A stretch of 60,000 bases of DNA from Bolinopsis microptera (taxonomy: Eukaryota > Ctenophora > Tentaculata > Lobata > Bolinopsidae), in contig NC_087082.1 of NCBI RefSeq assembly GCF_026151205.1, positions 4,721,908 to 4,781,907 of the forward strand, given 5' to 3'. Numbering within the stretch: position 1 is the first letter of the stretch; each line of letters begins with the position of its first letter. The notes under the pieces are model-generated. The model ran no database searches and had not been told where the DNA came from. It worked only from the letters and a program-made list of their open reading frames with translations. This document shows, one piece after another, positions 13,601-23,275 of the stretch. The translations under genes were made by a program, and so were the position numbers.

Positions 13601-14298
13601 CGTGGTATACCCTATTTTCAATTCTTGTTCTACCAATAAATTCGGTGATAAACCCTCTTTTGCACGACATCAGTCTAAGAACATCACTTCATTCCAACTT
13701 AAACAAATTCAAAGATAACACCTTCGCCCTTTTCCCTTTAACAAGAGCTAAGAACAGAATGTGTACTATTCTTGATTGGACTATGGGACTTGTGGGCCAT
13801 TCCAGTTCTAGTCAGGAACAGGAGCAGAAGCAGGACCAGGACCAGGACCAGGACCAGGACCAGGACCAGGACCAGGAGCAAGACCAGGACCAGGACCAGG
13901 AGCAAGACCTGGACCAGGACCAGGACCAGGACCAGGACCAGGACCAGGACCAGGACCAGGACCAGGACCAGGACCAGGACCAGGACCTGGACCAGGACCA
14001 GGACCAGGACCAGGACCAGGACCAGGACCAGGACCAGGACCAGGACCAGGACCAGGACCAGGACCAGGACCAGGACCAGGACCAGGACCAGGACCAGGAC
14101 CAGGACCAGGACCAGGACCAGGACCAGGACCAGGACCAGGACCAGGACCAGGACCAGGACCAGGACCAGGACCAGGACCAGGACCAGGACCAGGACCAGG
14201 ACCAGGACCAGGACCAGGACCAGGACCAGGACCAGGACCAGGACCAGGATCAGGACCAGGACCAGGACCAGGACCAGGACCAGGACCAGGAGCAATAG
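7663..14298 (+). CDS. LDL-A repeat, relaxin/LGR-like seven-helix receptor with Gln-Asp tail
   Basis: Six exons join in phase: 7663-7744, 8180-8374, 8750-8830, 10117-10282, 10561-10685, 10882-14298. Exon 1 encodes a signal peptide (MKFLYAACIWLMILIIQFGS). The ectodomain, about 840 residues, is cysteine-rich with roughly eight intact or worn LDL-receptor class A modules (CDGVKNCNDGSDEKNC, CDGHPDCGDGSDE, CNLADDCGDSSDESEC). Seven helices follow from about 12600: helix 2 ISMGDFLIGIYL, helix 3 ending LLRVIG in place of DRY, helix 6 FTDFACWVP, helix 7 LPINSVINPLLHD in place of NPxxY. These helix 2, 6 and 7 signatures are those of LGR/RXFP receptors and snail GRL101; no leucine-rich repeats are visible. 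A stop at 13446-13448 ends the frame between helices 5 and 6; the rest continues in the +1 frame. The cytoplasmic tail is about 80 Gln-Asp dipeptides. Likely a plasma-membrane G-protein-coupled receptor, ligand unknown. Confidence 0.82.
7985..8029. repeat. Two adjacent 22-bp perfect palindromes in intron 1
   Basis: TTTTGGGATAT followed by its complement, then AAGTATAAGTA followed by its complement, lie almost end to end within the first intron of the receptor gene. Each would form an 11-bp stem as cruciform or RNA hairpin. Confidence 0.8.
8475..8545. repeat. Short dispersed repeat (intron 2), inverted partner near 54310-54375
   Basis: About 60 bases around GACTGGACATTGCGTGAA recur in inverted orientation at about 54310-54375 with a few differences. 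Unclassified dispersed repeat. Confidence 0.6.
9237..10014. mobile_element. Inverted-repeat element built of GACAATTGACCCC units around a telomere-like array
   Basis: The ends are inverted: GCGACAATTGACCCCCCGAC at 9237-9256 and its complement at the right end. Five to six copies of CGACAATTGACCCC lie at the left, and several inverted ones plus two copies of a GTGTAATTACAT block lie at the right. No clear target duplication. It sits in intron 3 of the receptor gene. No coding capacity: the dipeptide ORFs here are products of the hexamer array. Confidence 0.6.
9331..9848. repeat. (TGACCC)n hexamer array with a CCCTAA patch (telomere-variant repeat)
   Basis: About 85 copies of TGACCC (TCAGGG on the other strand), ending with two CCCCGA variants and five consecutive CCCTAA units at about 9809-9837. 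CCCTAA/TTAGGG is the ancestral animal telomere repeat and TCAGGG a common variant, so this reads as an interstitial telomere-like array. Confidence 0.8.
13815..14295 (+). repeat. (CAGGAC)n coding minisatellite
   Basis: About 80 CAGGAC hexamers with scattered CAGGAG, CTGGAC and CAAGAC variants. In the receptor frame it encodes alternating Gln and Asp up to the TAG at 14296-14298. Length is likely polymorphic. Confidence 0.9.
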
Positions 14299-14682
14299 CT
14301 TGTTTATTATTAACATTTATATATTTGGCTGACCCAAATACAGAAACCGATTTGACAAATAATTGTGCGTTCAGTTCACTATGTTATGTAAACGTTTGAT
14401 GTTATTTGAGATTAATCGTCATTTTTCATGTTTAAGACATGTAGCTTTTCAAATGGCAGACTGTTACAACTCATGCGAGGAATCTGTTGCACAAATTTTT
14501 AAATTCGATTGTAGGATGCCACGCCCTTCCAACATTTAATTGCTCATACCCATTCTGGGTAACATGCACTACCAGCTAGAAACTCAATTTTTACACGTTG
14601 CAAATGCAATGTCAATAAATCATAAAATATGGATTAGGATTTTTTATCTCACACTTTATTTTACTTCGGACATTCCAATAGC

Positions 14683-14877
14683 CACAATGACAATGTTACA
14701 CAAGTGTAACCAGCCAATTACAGGAAGCCGAAGGATTCTATTATACATTAGGCCAGTGACGGTTAAGGTAGTGTGTATCATACTTTCTTCGCCCGAGACT
14801 TTTCTGCAATGGGCAGCTCCTCATTTAACCCTCAAACCCGATTTCTCGGGTATTCGGCTGAGTGGACCGGGGGCTAC
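14683..14877 (-). mobile_element. 5'-truncated SINE body (family of 52031)
   Basis: The reverse complement matches the body and tail of the tRNA-headed SINE at 52031-52470, including the tail block CTGTAATTGGCTGGTT and a CACTTGTGTAACA end. The tRNA head is absent, as expected for 5' truncation during retrotransposition. Confidence 0.75.
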
Positions 14878-14889
14878 AATTACATAGAT

Positions 14890-14985
14890 CACTTGAACGC
14901 CGCCGCCGCGCCGGGTGATTTTGCCACGCCGAACGCCGCCGATACACCCCGGCGTACATCGGCGTACGGCGTGCATTTTCTGACT
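14890..14985. other. GC-rich patch with CGCC/GGCG symmetry
   Basis: A roughly 90-bp island rich in CGCCG and GGCGT motifs in both orientations, abutting the SINE remnant in otherwise AT-rich DNA. Origin not determined. Confidence 0.4.
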
Positions 14986-15354
14986 TCAAAATAATTCTGT
15001 CTTCATTTGAAGATATCAGTGTTACTGATAGCGATTAGCGGCTAGGGGCAACACACACATGATACACACCTTTAGCTAACTTAACAATATTGATTATACC
15101 GTATATGGAATAATCTGAACTGCAGTTACTAGCGTCTAGCAGCTAGCTCTCATCTGACGCCCACGTGTGACTCGAGTCTATGTACCGTCAATTGTGCTAA
15201 TCTAAACCGACCTACCTGGATTATACCAGACCTCTTCTTTTCCTCAATAATTAAACCGAGTTGTGCAAGAAATGTGATTTATCGTAGTTCATAATTCATA
15301 TTGCATTTGGTGGGTGATGTAAGTACATATATCGAGCTGTATTCAATCACATTA

Positions 15355-16215
15355 TAGTAGAGGCTCTTACGGGCATTGTCTGCTCGATACGTTAGGGACC
15401 CCAGATACACCTTACTAGACGTATTTTTGACCGTAGAATCGATTGAAAGTGGTTTCAAGATGATTGGACTGATTGTTCTGGGGTAAAATCGCAAAAAACC
15501 GATTTTTGGGCCAAAAATAGGCCAAAAAACCATGTTTTTTGATATTTTGAGCAAGTTAATTTTGTTGGCATGTCGGCAAAACTTGCATAAAGATAGCTAA
15601 AAGACAGCCGCACAAGATTGTATAAAAATAAAACAAATCCCTCTATTTGTTCTGAGGTAAAAATCCAAAAAAGTGGTAAAAATTTTGACTTTTTTGCTTT
15701 AAGTTTGAATAATTTTTTGCAGTTGTATTAAATCAACCCAAAAATAGTCACATCGTGTTTGCCTAAATTTTTCCTTTCCGAGAAGTACCCACTTTATATA
15801 CTTAATCGAAGTTTGAATATTGTCACTCCGCAAGCGTTTTTGCCAAATTTTCGACGCGCACTACGCGCAAAAGCATTTAGTTGTTATCAATTGGCACCCG
15901 CGCGTTCATCATAAATTTCAAACAGCTATAACTCAGCGAGATTATGTCCGTTCTAGCTCATATTTTCACACTAAATAGAAAATAATGTGATCTTATTGCT
16001 GACAAAATATGGATATAATTACTTTATTTGCCTTAGAGTAATAGACTGTCAAAGTTTAAAACGCGCATTGGTATAGCACGTGACTAATAAGGCCAAATTT
16101 ATACTTCTTAACATATTATCGATCCTTAGACATCATACTATTGTGTCCAATTAGCGGTTAGGTCTCTAAACTCGTAGCAGAAAACACGTCTTTTTGCCCG
16201 TAAGAGCCTCTACTA
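15355..16215. mobile_element. 861-bp element with TIRs and TTA target duplication
   Basis: Ends TAGTAGAGGCTCTTACGGGC (15355-15374) and its exact complement (16196-16215), flanked by TTA on both sides (15352-15354, 16216-16218). A 3-bp TTA duplication suits PIF/Harbinger; TA (Tc1/mariner) is also possible. The interior shows no transposase. Confidence 0.75.
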
Positions 16216-16218
16216 TTA

Positions 16219-17556
16219 CGACACAATACCTGTATATTATATAATATGGTGATCGTGGGTCATTATAGCCCATACGTTATTGAGCAAATTTTTGGGCTTA
16301 TTTCTCCGTTTTAATTTCCTGATTCTGATAATTCTTTCTGATGTGACTTACTATCATCAATCATTCGAATATATTATATATATATTAAATTAAGTAATGA
16401 TCATGCTCATTTTTTTTCGAACGAATGATTGGATCGAGCCAAATTGTTGTGCACCTCCAACAATAAAATTTTGTGATTTTTGCGACTGATCCCTCTGGTG
16501 ATTCCTCGAATGAGTAGGAATTGTACGCCATTTGTAAAGTTTAAAGTTTAAAATGGTTATGTTATTAGCCCAAACATTTTCACGCTGACTTATTGCCCAC
16601 GATGTATATTTATTTAGTTCACGACAAGTTCTTATCCCAAGATTATTAACAATTTTAGAGTACATTTAAAAAATCATTTTAAACACTTAGTTGGGATACT
16701 TTAGATTGAAGATAAACCTGCTGGTGAGTGTGAATATTTCACCAGCACTATGGTAACTGATAACATACACACTATAAGTACTAGCAGGAACCCGTATAAC
16801 CCTAAAATGGTGTTAAGACTCAAGAGACTAAAATAAGTATTACCTATTTAATTCGCGTTTTTGACACCACTTGGGGTACCAAATTTTGGGCTCTAAAACT
16901 CCTATTTCTTGGCCTATTTTTTATTTTTTTCATACTGATTTGGAGGCCGTTAAAGCATTTCACCCAGTCAAAAAAGTTTCAGTTGTATATATTTTATAGA
17001 TTTTGCGGAAATTCGCGTTAAAGTTGATGCCGTGGTGGGTGTCAGTAAAATGGCACGGATAAATATATATATATCGTCTCGCTTTATATATATATATATA
17101 TATATAGTAAAATGATAAACACACTGTCAACAGTGCTGCCCCATTTTAGCACAAATTTAAATAACGGAGTTTACACATTGCTAAAATTGTTGTAGCACCT
17201 ATTCGAGTTGTCTTAATTTGAAGCAAATAGAACAAGAAATCAAACCTCAAAAATTAAACAGTCAAAAGTCATTATCAGCATAATACGAGCGTTCTACTAC
17301 TTTTTTTTTCAATTGCGACCCTCCATGGTAATTAAAATGTATATCATAACTTATACTATGCAACCATGATCTCTGCCAGATCAAATTTATATGGATGATC
17401 ATATCTTGATTTCGGTAATGAAACACCTTGTCCGTCTGATAAACCCTCAACAACGATTTTCTAGCAAAATACCATTACCAAGAGCTTACCAATAAATAGC
17501 CGCAATCGTCGTTGTAATATAGCTGATTTGAATCTGATCACATGATCAAGTCTCCG
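16219..17556. other. Intergenic, AT-rich, no gene seen
   Basis: Contains a TA dinucleotide run at 17060-17108. The ORF at 16390-16665 on the minus strand has no recognisable features. Confidence 0.4.
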
Positions 17557-20500
17557 CTAAGAAGGTCGCCTGGGCGGTAAATTTCGGGGTGGTAAGGGAG
17601 CTGGAGCCACATTTTGGGGGATTCTCAGTGGAAAAGGTGGGACAAAGTTTTGTTGCACATCTACTCTGAGCGTTGGAGGTGCAGCATAGATATCATCATC
17701 CTCGATTGTACAGGACGCCAATTCGTCGTGATCAATGTAAAGGTTTTCCTCATCACTGAACACTTCATCTTTTAGTGGGTTGTGGTGAAGAGGCATCGTG
17801 GATGCAGATTCTCCTCTATCTACTGACACGCAATGAGAACCCATCGGAGGGAGATAGTGTTTATCTGATTCAAAAAAAGAAGGAGGTCTGCTCGCTGGCA
17901 GAGCAGGAGCTTCCAGAGGAGCACTACTGGACATCTTCAATGAGAACCCATCCATGAATGTATCGTCATCATCTACAGCTTGTGGTGGAAACATTATTGG
18001 TTCACCTCCCAAAGACATTTGAACTGAGAGTGCGGAGGATCCACCTACATCACCTGCTTCCATGTAAGTGTCATCCTCTCCCTCTTCAGTGATGATAGGG
18101 TTTACTGGTTTTCTGGTCTCAAGATCAGGGATGATGTTGTGGGTTGTGCTGGCTTTTCTGTCGAGCGAGCCTCTCATTGGTTCATGTAGTGACATCACCT
18201 TCATGGCGGAGGCTGTTTCCTGACATAAATGTGATATTAATATACAGATTAATAAAGAGTATAAGGTTAATGGGATAATGTCAGGTATTTTCCAGGCATT
18301 CGGAACGATCCTTGACGATTGACGGTATCCACTTTTCTCTTATATTATATACATGAGATTTTAGAGACTTAAAGCGAATCTGATTTCTTACCATCTCATA
18401 TTGAGATATCGTTAAACCGGGATCGAATTCTCCGTATATGTCATCGTCAGGTTCTGCTATTTGTGGTACTAGTCTCAGAGTCAGTGATCTTTGGATACCG
18501 GGTTGGTAAACATCATCCGAACCAGAGTCATAATCTGAGTTAGATGACGATGTGTTGCATTCGTTTTCTTGTTCGTCTGAATTTTTGTAGCCAAGGTATT
18601 CTTTCGTTTGTACATTCACATCACTGAAACATGAATGTCAGCGAGGCAATAACAACCATGCATCTCACAATCGTCATAATAATCCGACTATAAAACTCAA
18701 AACCTTTTCAGGATAATGCACTTACGTCACTGATGGTTTGCAGTGGTTATCTAAGGAAACCATCCACTTTTTCCGTTCATACTCAGACTCAGCCGCTAAA
18801 AACCAAGCTTTTGCGGAGAGGTCGTCACTTTTCAAACAGAAAAAGTATCGGGGATCTTTGTTTGTGATGTCTGGAACACCTGCTTGCAGCTCACATCTGG
18901 ATTTGGGTTTGAATCAGCCATTATTTAATTACCAGTATCTAAATTACAAATTGGTGCTTAGTTGATGTATCTGCTTAACCAAAAACAGTTTAACTTTTAT
19001 GAAAGCGGCAATTTGAATCTGAGAATTTTTGAAATTGTTTGCAAATTCACCTGAATCTTTTTTAAAAATTTTTCTTTTCACCTGAATCTTTATGAATATG
19101 CTTTACCGTGTTTTCAAACAGTTTTATGAAAGTAGCAACGTGAATTCATTTAAAAAGTTCACCTCATAAAGTCGAGACATATGTCACCAATTGGGGAGGT
19201 CGCTTTGTCTTGCTCGTTCTTATAGATCCTCAGACCACCCTCCGTGCTCAGTCGAAAGTGGCGCTTAGTTTTGTAATCTGGTAATGTTAATCATGTTAAT
19301 TAACCAGCACTTGTCACGATGGATGTTATAAATTTTAAGAAAGCTAATGATTATTTATGATGGCAAAGTACAATTTGGACTAATATAATAATGTTGATAT
19401 AAAAGGTTGTGTGAGGTTGATATGAGGAATGAGGAAAGATAATTTATCTGAAATGTGCTGACAAAATATAGAGAACTTATTTTCTCACCATTTCCTTCCC
19501 TTTTATAGAGATATCCAACTTTGAACGATTGTGGCTTCAAGTGGTTAGGATCTGAAAATGAATGGAATAATATTTTTCGAAATCGAACGGTTTATTGCCG
19601 ATCCAATAATAAATTTAGAAATTGTTTTAAAAAAACTGTAAATTTTCATCGTTGCAGTCTACACTCTACAGGCCATAATTTTTCAATATGGGATAAATCG
19701 CTGATAGGGGAATTAGTATGACAGGATGAATTTAGATATTTAGCGAGGAGCAAATCAGTGCAGATTTGAACATTCGAGAAAGTATTTTATTCTGTAAACA
19801 AAGACAGTTTCCAAAAAATAATCAGGTTGATTATTTGTCTAATTGGATAAAGAACCATCAAATAACTTAAGTTTTGAGCCTAACTTGATGTTTCAAGAAT
19901 ATTCAAATAGTAAAACACAATTAGAATTCATTAATTAAATGGCAAATAAACTTAGAAACAAATTCAATGCTGCTGAACTGCCTTTTCCTTACAGATGGCT
20001 GATCCTTGAAACATAACTTCTGAATACAACACTGCAATCTCTTGACCAATCAACGAAAATAGTTAAACCACCGTGTTAAATTTGATTGAGCCCCACATGT
20101 TGATAAATTGAAAGTTTACACACCCTATCGCACGAACCTATATTAATAATTAACGGTTCCATTCCATATTCATTTCCCTCCGTCCCCATCATGGCATTGG
20201 CTGTTCTTGTCAAAGATTTTGTTGTCCCAAGTACATTCACATCACTGAAACATGGATGTCAGCGAGGCATTAACAACCATGCATCTCACAATCGTCATAA
20301 TAATCCGACTATAAAACTCAAAACCTTTTCAGGATAATGCACTTACGTCACTGATGATTTGCAGTGGTTATCAATGTGCCAGCCTAGGGAAACCATCCAC
20401 TTTTTCCGTTCATACTCCGACTCAGCCGCTAAAAACCAAGCTTTTGCGGAGAGGTCGTCACTTTTCAAACAGAAAAAGTATCGGGGGTCTTTGTTTGTGA

Positions 20501-22240
20501 TGTCTGGAACACCTGCTTGCAGCTCACATCTGGATTTGGGTTTTATTTTTAATCAGCCATAATTTAATCAGCCAATGAATCTGCTTAACCAAAAACAGTT
20601 TAACTTTTATGAAAGCAGCAATTTGAATCTGAGAATTTTTGAAATTGTTTGCAAATTCACCTGAATCTTTTTTTTTTATTTTTCTTTTCACCTGAATCTT
20701 TATGAATACCTATGCTTTACCGTGTTTTCAAACAGTTTTATGAAAGTAGCAACGTGAATTCATTTAAAAAGTTCACCTCATAAAGTCGAGACATATGTCA
20801 CCAATTGGGGAGGTCGCTTTGTCTTGCTCGTTCTTATAGATCCTCAGACCACCCTTCGTGCTCAGTCGAAAGTGGCGCTTAGTTTTGTAATCTGGTAATG
20901 TTAATCATGTTAATTAACCAGCACTTGTCACGATGGATGTTATAAATTTTAAGAAAGCTAATGATTATTTATGATGGCAAAGTACAATTTGGACTAATAA
21001 TGTTAATATAAAAGGTTGTGTGAGGTTGAGGAATGAGGAAAGATAATTTATCTGAAATGTGCTGACAAAATAGTAGAGAACTTATTTGTAGGTTTACAAC
21101 CTACCAGGACGCGCGCCGAGTTGGACTCGTCGACGGTCCCAATATATGGAACAGATATTTTACGAGTATCACCCGTTAAAGAACTTATTTACTCACCATT
21201 TCCTTCCCTTTTGTAGAGATATCCAACTTTGAACGATTGTGGCTTCAAGTGGTTAGGATCTGAAAATGAATGGAATAATATTTTTCGAAATCGAACGGTT
21301 TATTGCCGATCCAATAATAAATTTAGAAATTGTTTTAAAAAAACTGTAAATTTTCATCGTTGCAGTCTACACTCTACAGGCCATAATTTTTCAATATGGG
21401 ATAAATCGCTGATAGGGGAATTAGTATGACAGGATGAATTTAGATATTTAGCGAGGAGAAAATCAGTGCAGATTTGAACATCCGAGAAAGTATTTTATTC
21501 TGTAAACAAAGACAGTTTCCAAAAAATAATCAGGTTGATTATTTCTCTAATTGGATAAAGAACCATCAAATAACTTAAGTTTTAAGCCTAACTTGATGTT
21601 TCAAGAATATTCAAATAGTAAAACACAGTTAGAATTCACTAATTAAAAGGCAAATAAATTTAGAAACGGATTCAATGCTGCTGAACTGCCTTTTCCTTAC
21701 AGATGGCTGATCCTTGAAACATAACTTCTGAATACAACACTGCAATCTCTTGACCAATCAAGGAAAATAGTTAAACCACCGTGTTAAATTTGATTGTTGA
21801 TAAATTGAAAGTTTACACACCCTATCGCACGAACCTATATTAATAATTAACGGTTCCATTCCATATTCATTTCCCTCCGTCCCCATCATGACATTGGCTG
21901 TTCTTGTCAAAGATTTTGTTGTCCCAAGTTGAGATCTTCGTTTCGCTACCTTTTTCCGCTTATCCTTGCTGTCCAGTTGCTTGTTCGAATTATCTCTAAA
22001 TCTAATAGTTTCACCTGATTTGTGTTCAAAGCGGAGCGAGGATGGCGGAGAATTTTGAGAAACAGGTGGACGTTCTGGCTCATATAAGTTGGTGGGGCTT
22101 TCGTCCGTCGCTGGGCGAACAATAGTTTGTCCTTAATTGTTATTGAAACGAAGCTTTTTTGTAGGCGATAGATTTCCTCCTTCATTTGACGAACTGTCTT
22201 TTTTAATCTTTTTCTTGCGCTTATTACCAAACAACTCCAT
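17557..22240 (-). CDS. PH-domain tyrosine-motif adaptor with duplicated PH domain
   Basis: Minus-strand exons: 22240-21835 (start; donor may be 21817), 21259-21197, 20891-20777, 20529-20347, 20244-20138 (hybrid), 19551-19489, 19277-19163, 18896-18726, 18623-18392, 18219-17557. Phases agree throughout. Exons 2-4 and 6-8 each encode a PH domain: FKVGYLYKREGN start, KRHFRLSTEGGLRIYKN middle, and the closing helix AESEYERKKWMVSL with its conserved Trp. The tail is acidic with tyrosines (DDVYQPG, DDDIYGEFD, DDTYMEAGD, ENLYIDHD, DDDIYAAPP) and ends in a proline-rich SH3-binding type sequence (APLPPRNLPPRRPS). This is the build of membrane-recruited adaptors such as Gab, SKAP or 3BP2; no SH2 or SH3 domain is seen. 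Odd points: an in-frame TAA at 22133-22135 (codon 36), and two PH copies. The product would be about 700 residues. Confidence 0.72.
18611..21930. repeat. Tandem duplication of the PH exons (two units, about 1.62 and 1.70 kb)
   Basis: Unit 18611-20231 and unit 20232-21930 are nearly identical. The joint at 20231 fuses the start of the post-PH exon to the end of the first exon, with 2 bp (GT) shared at the breakpoint. Differences include a 92-bp insertion in the upstream unit and a 12-bp coding indel (codons Gly-Trp-His-Ile) in the last PH exon at about 20370-20385. Confidence 0.92.
21088..21179. mobile_element. 92-bp mini-insertion with 11-bp target duplication
   Basis: Present in an intron of the upstream PH unit and absent from the same place in the other unit (near 19471-19482). 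It is bracketed by AGAACTTATTT at 21077-21087 and 21180-21190. It begins with a perfect hairpin, GTAGGTT-TAC-AACCTAC. The long duplication suggests target-primed insertion of a short RNA-derived sequence, but no tRNA, poly(A) or known ribozyme core was recognised. Confidence 0.85.
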
Positions 22241-22653
22241 GTGCAATCAACGAGTTTGTGTGGGGTAAATTCTCTAGATCATGCATCTAACAGCACTTGT
22301 TTACACTTTACTGTCAAATTTAAACATTAGGACCAATTTTATGAAAAAATTTAGTGGCTTATATAATAAATTCAAATAAAAATGAGAAACTCAATTTACT
22401 TCCCCTAACAGTTACATCTGTTACAAAGCAAGTTTTCGGCCATACAGACAATGTTACCTTGGTGACGGTTAGATATCGTTCACAATTTGCTAAAGCCAAA
22501 TTGTAGCTGTTTAACTATAAAGACAATAGGTAGCAAGCAGTCGCATGTATACCATTCAAAACAGCGAGGACCTAAAATTGGTATATTTTTTTGTGATTTG
22601 GTGATCAAATAACATTTTCTTACCCATCTTTGTCTTAAACTCTTGTATTAAAA

Positions 22654-22798
22654 AGGGACAAAAGGATTTCGCGGCGATTTTGGCCAAAAATCGCGATACC
22701 GCGAATTAAATTTCGCGGTATATTAAACTATACATAAAATTTGTCGCAAATAATGGGAAATCGCGATTCCGTACATGCCGCGATTTCCTTTTGTCCCT
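22654..22798. mobile_element. 145-bp MITE
   Basis: Ends AGGGACAAAAGGATTTCGCG (left) and, inverted at the right, AGGGACAAAAGGAAATCGCG. The interior repeats the CGCGAT/ATCGCG motif. No clear target duplication. Confidence 0.65.
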
Positions 22799-22864
22799 AG
22801 TAACTAGCAACAAACATAAATACATATTGTTAGCACTGTATCAGTACAGTTTACCAAGCATTCT

Positions 22865-23275
22865 CCTTCCTATTGAGAGTTGGCAGAGAGACACTGGCAG
22901 CGGTCCGCTCTACCCATGATTATGGGTTTTGGTAAAATATCATCTCTTTTTGATTATAATGTCAGGGTACTTTATAAATCACTTCGAGATGGCCAGGCCT
23001 ACTCTCATGCTGTCTAAATAACTGTACTTTATAAAGTCGAAATATAAACTGATATCTTCATTAATAAGGAGGAAGTTTCAACGATTTCGAAATTTTTCCT
23101 TTAAAAACATTTCCTTGTGTTTAGGTGAGCATATCGGTCGATCACTGACTAAATATGCCACTTAATACTCATTCAAGTTGGCATTAAATTCATATATAAT
23201 GACATTAAACTGTCGTGGCAAAGCAGAATTTGTTGGAAATCACGAATGAGCAAAATTCTGAGCACTATAAAATTA
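22865..23275 (+). mobile_element. Truncated copy of repeat family R1
   Basis: Matches R1 copies at 45.8, 47.9 and (inverted) 50.9 kb, from the GACACTGGCAGCGGTCC block through the ACCCATGATTATGGGT palindrome to GAATGAGCAAAATTCT, where homology stops. Confidence 0.75.

Noticed and set aside
21088-21179. Hammerhead ribozyme in the 92-bp insertion
   Set aside because: The complement has a GACGAGTCC stretch near a small stem, but the invariant CUGANGA and GAAA cores are not both present.
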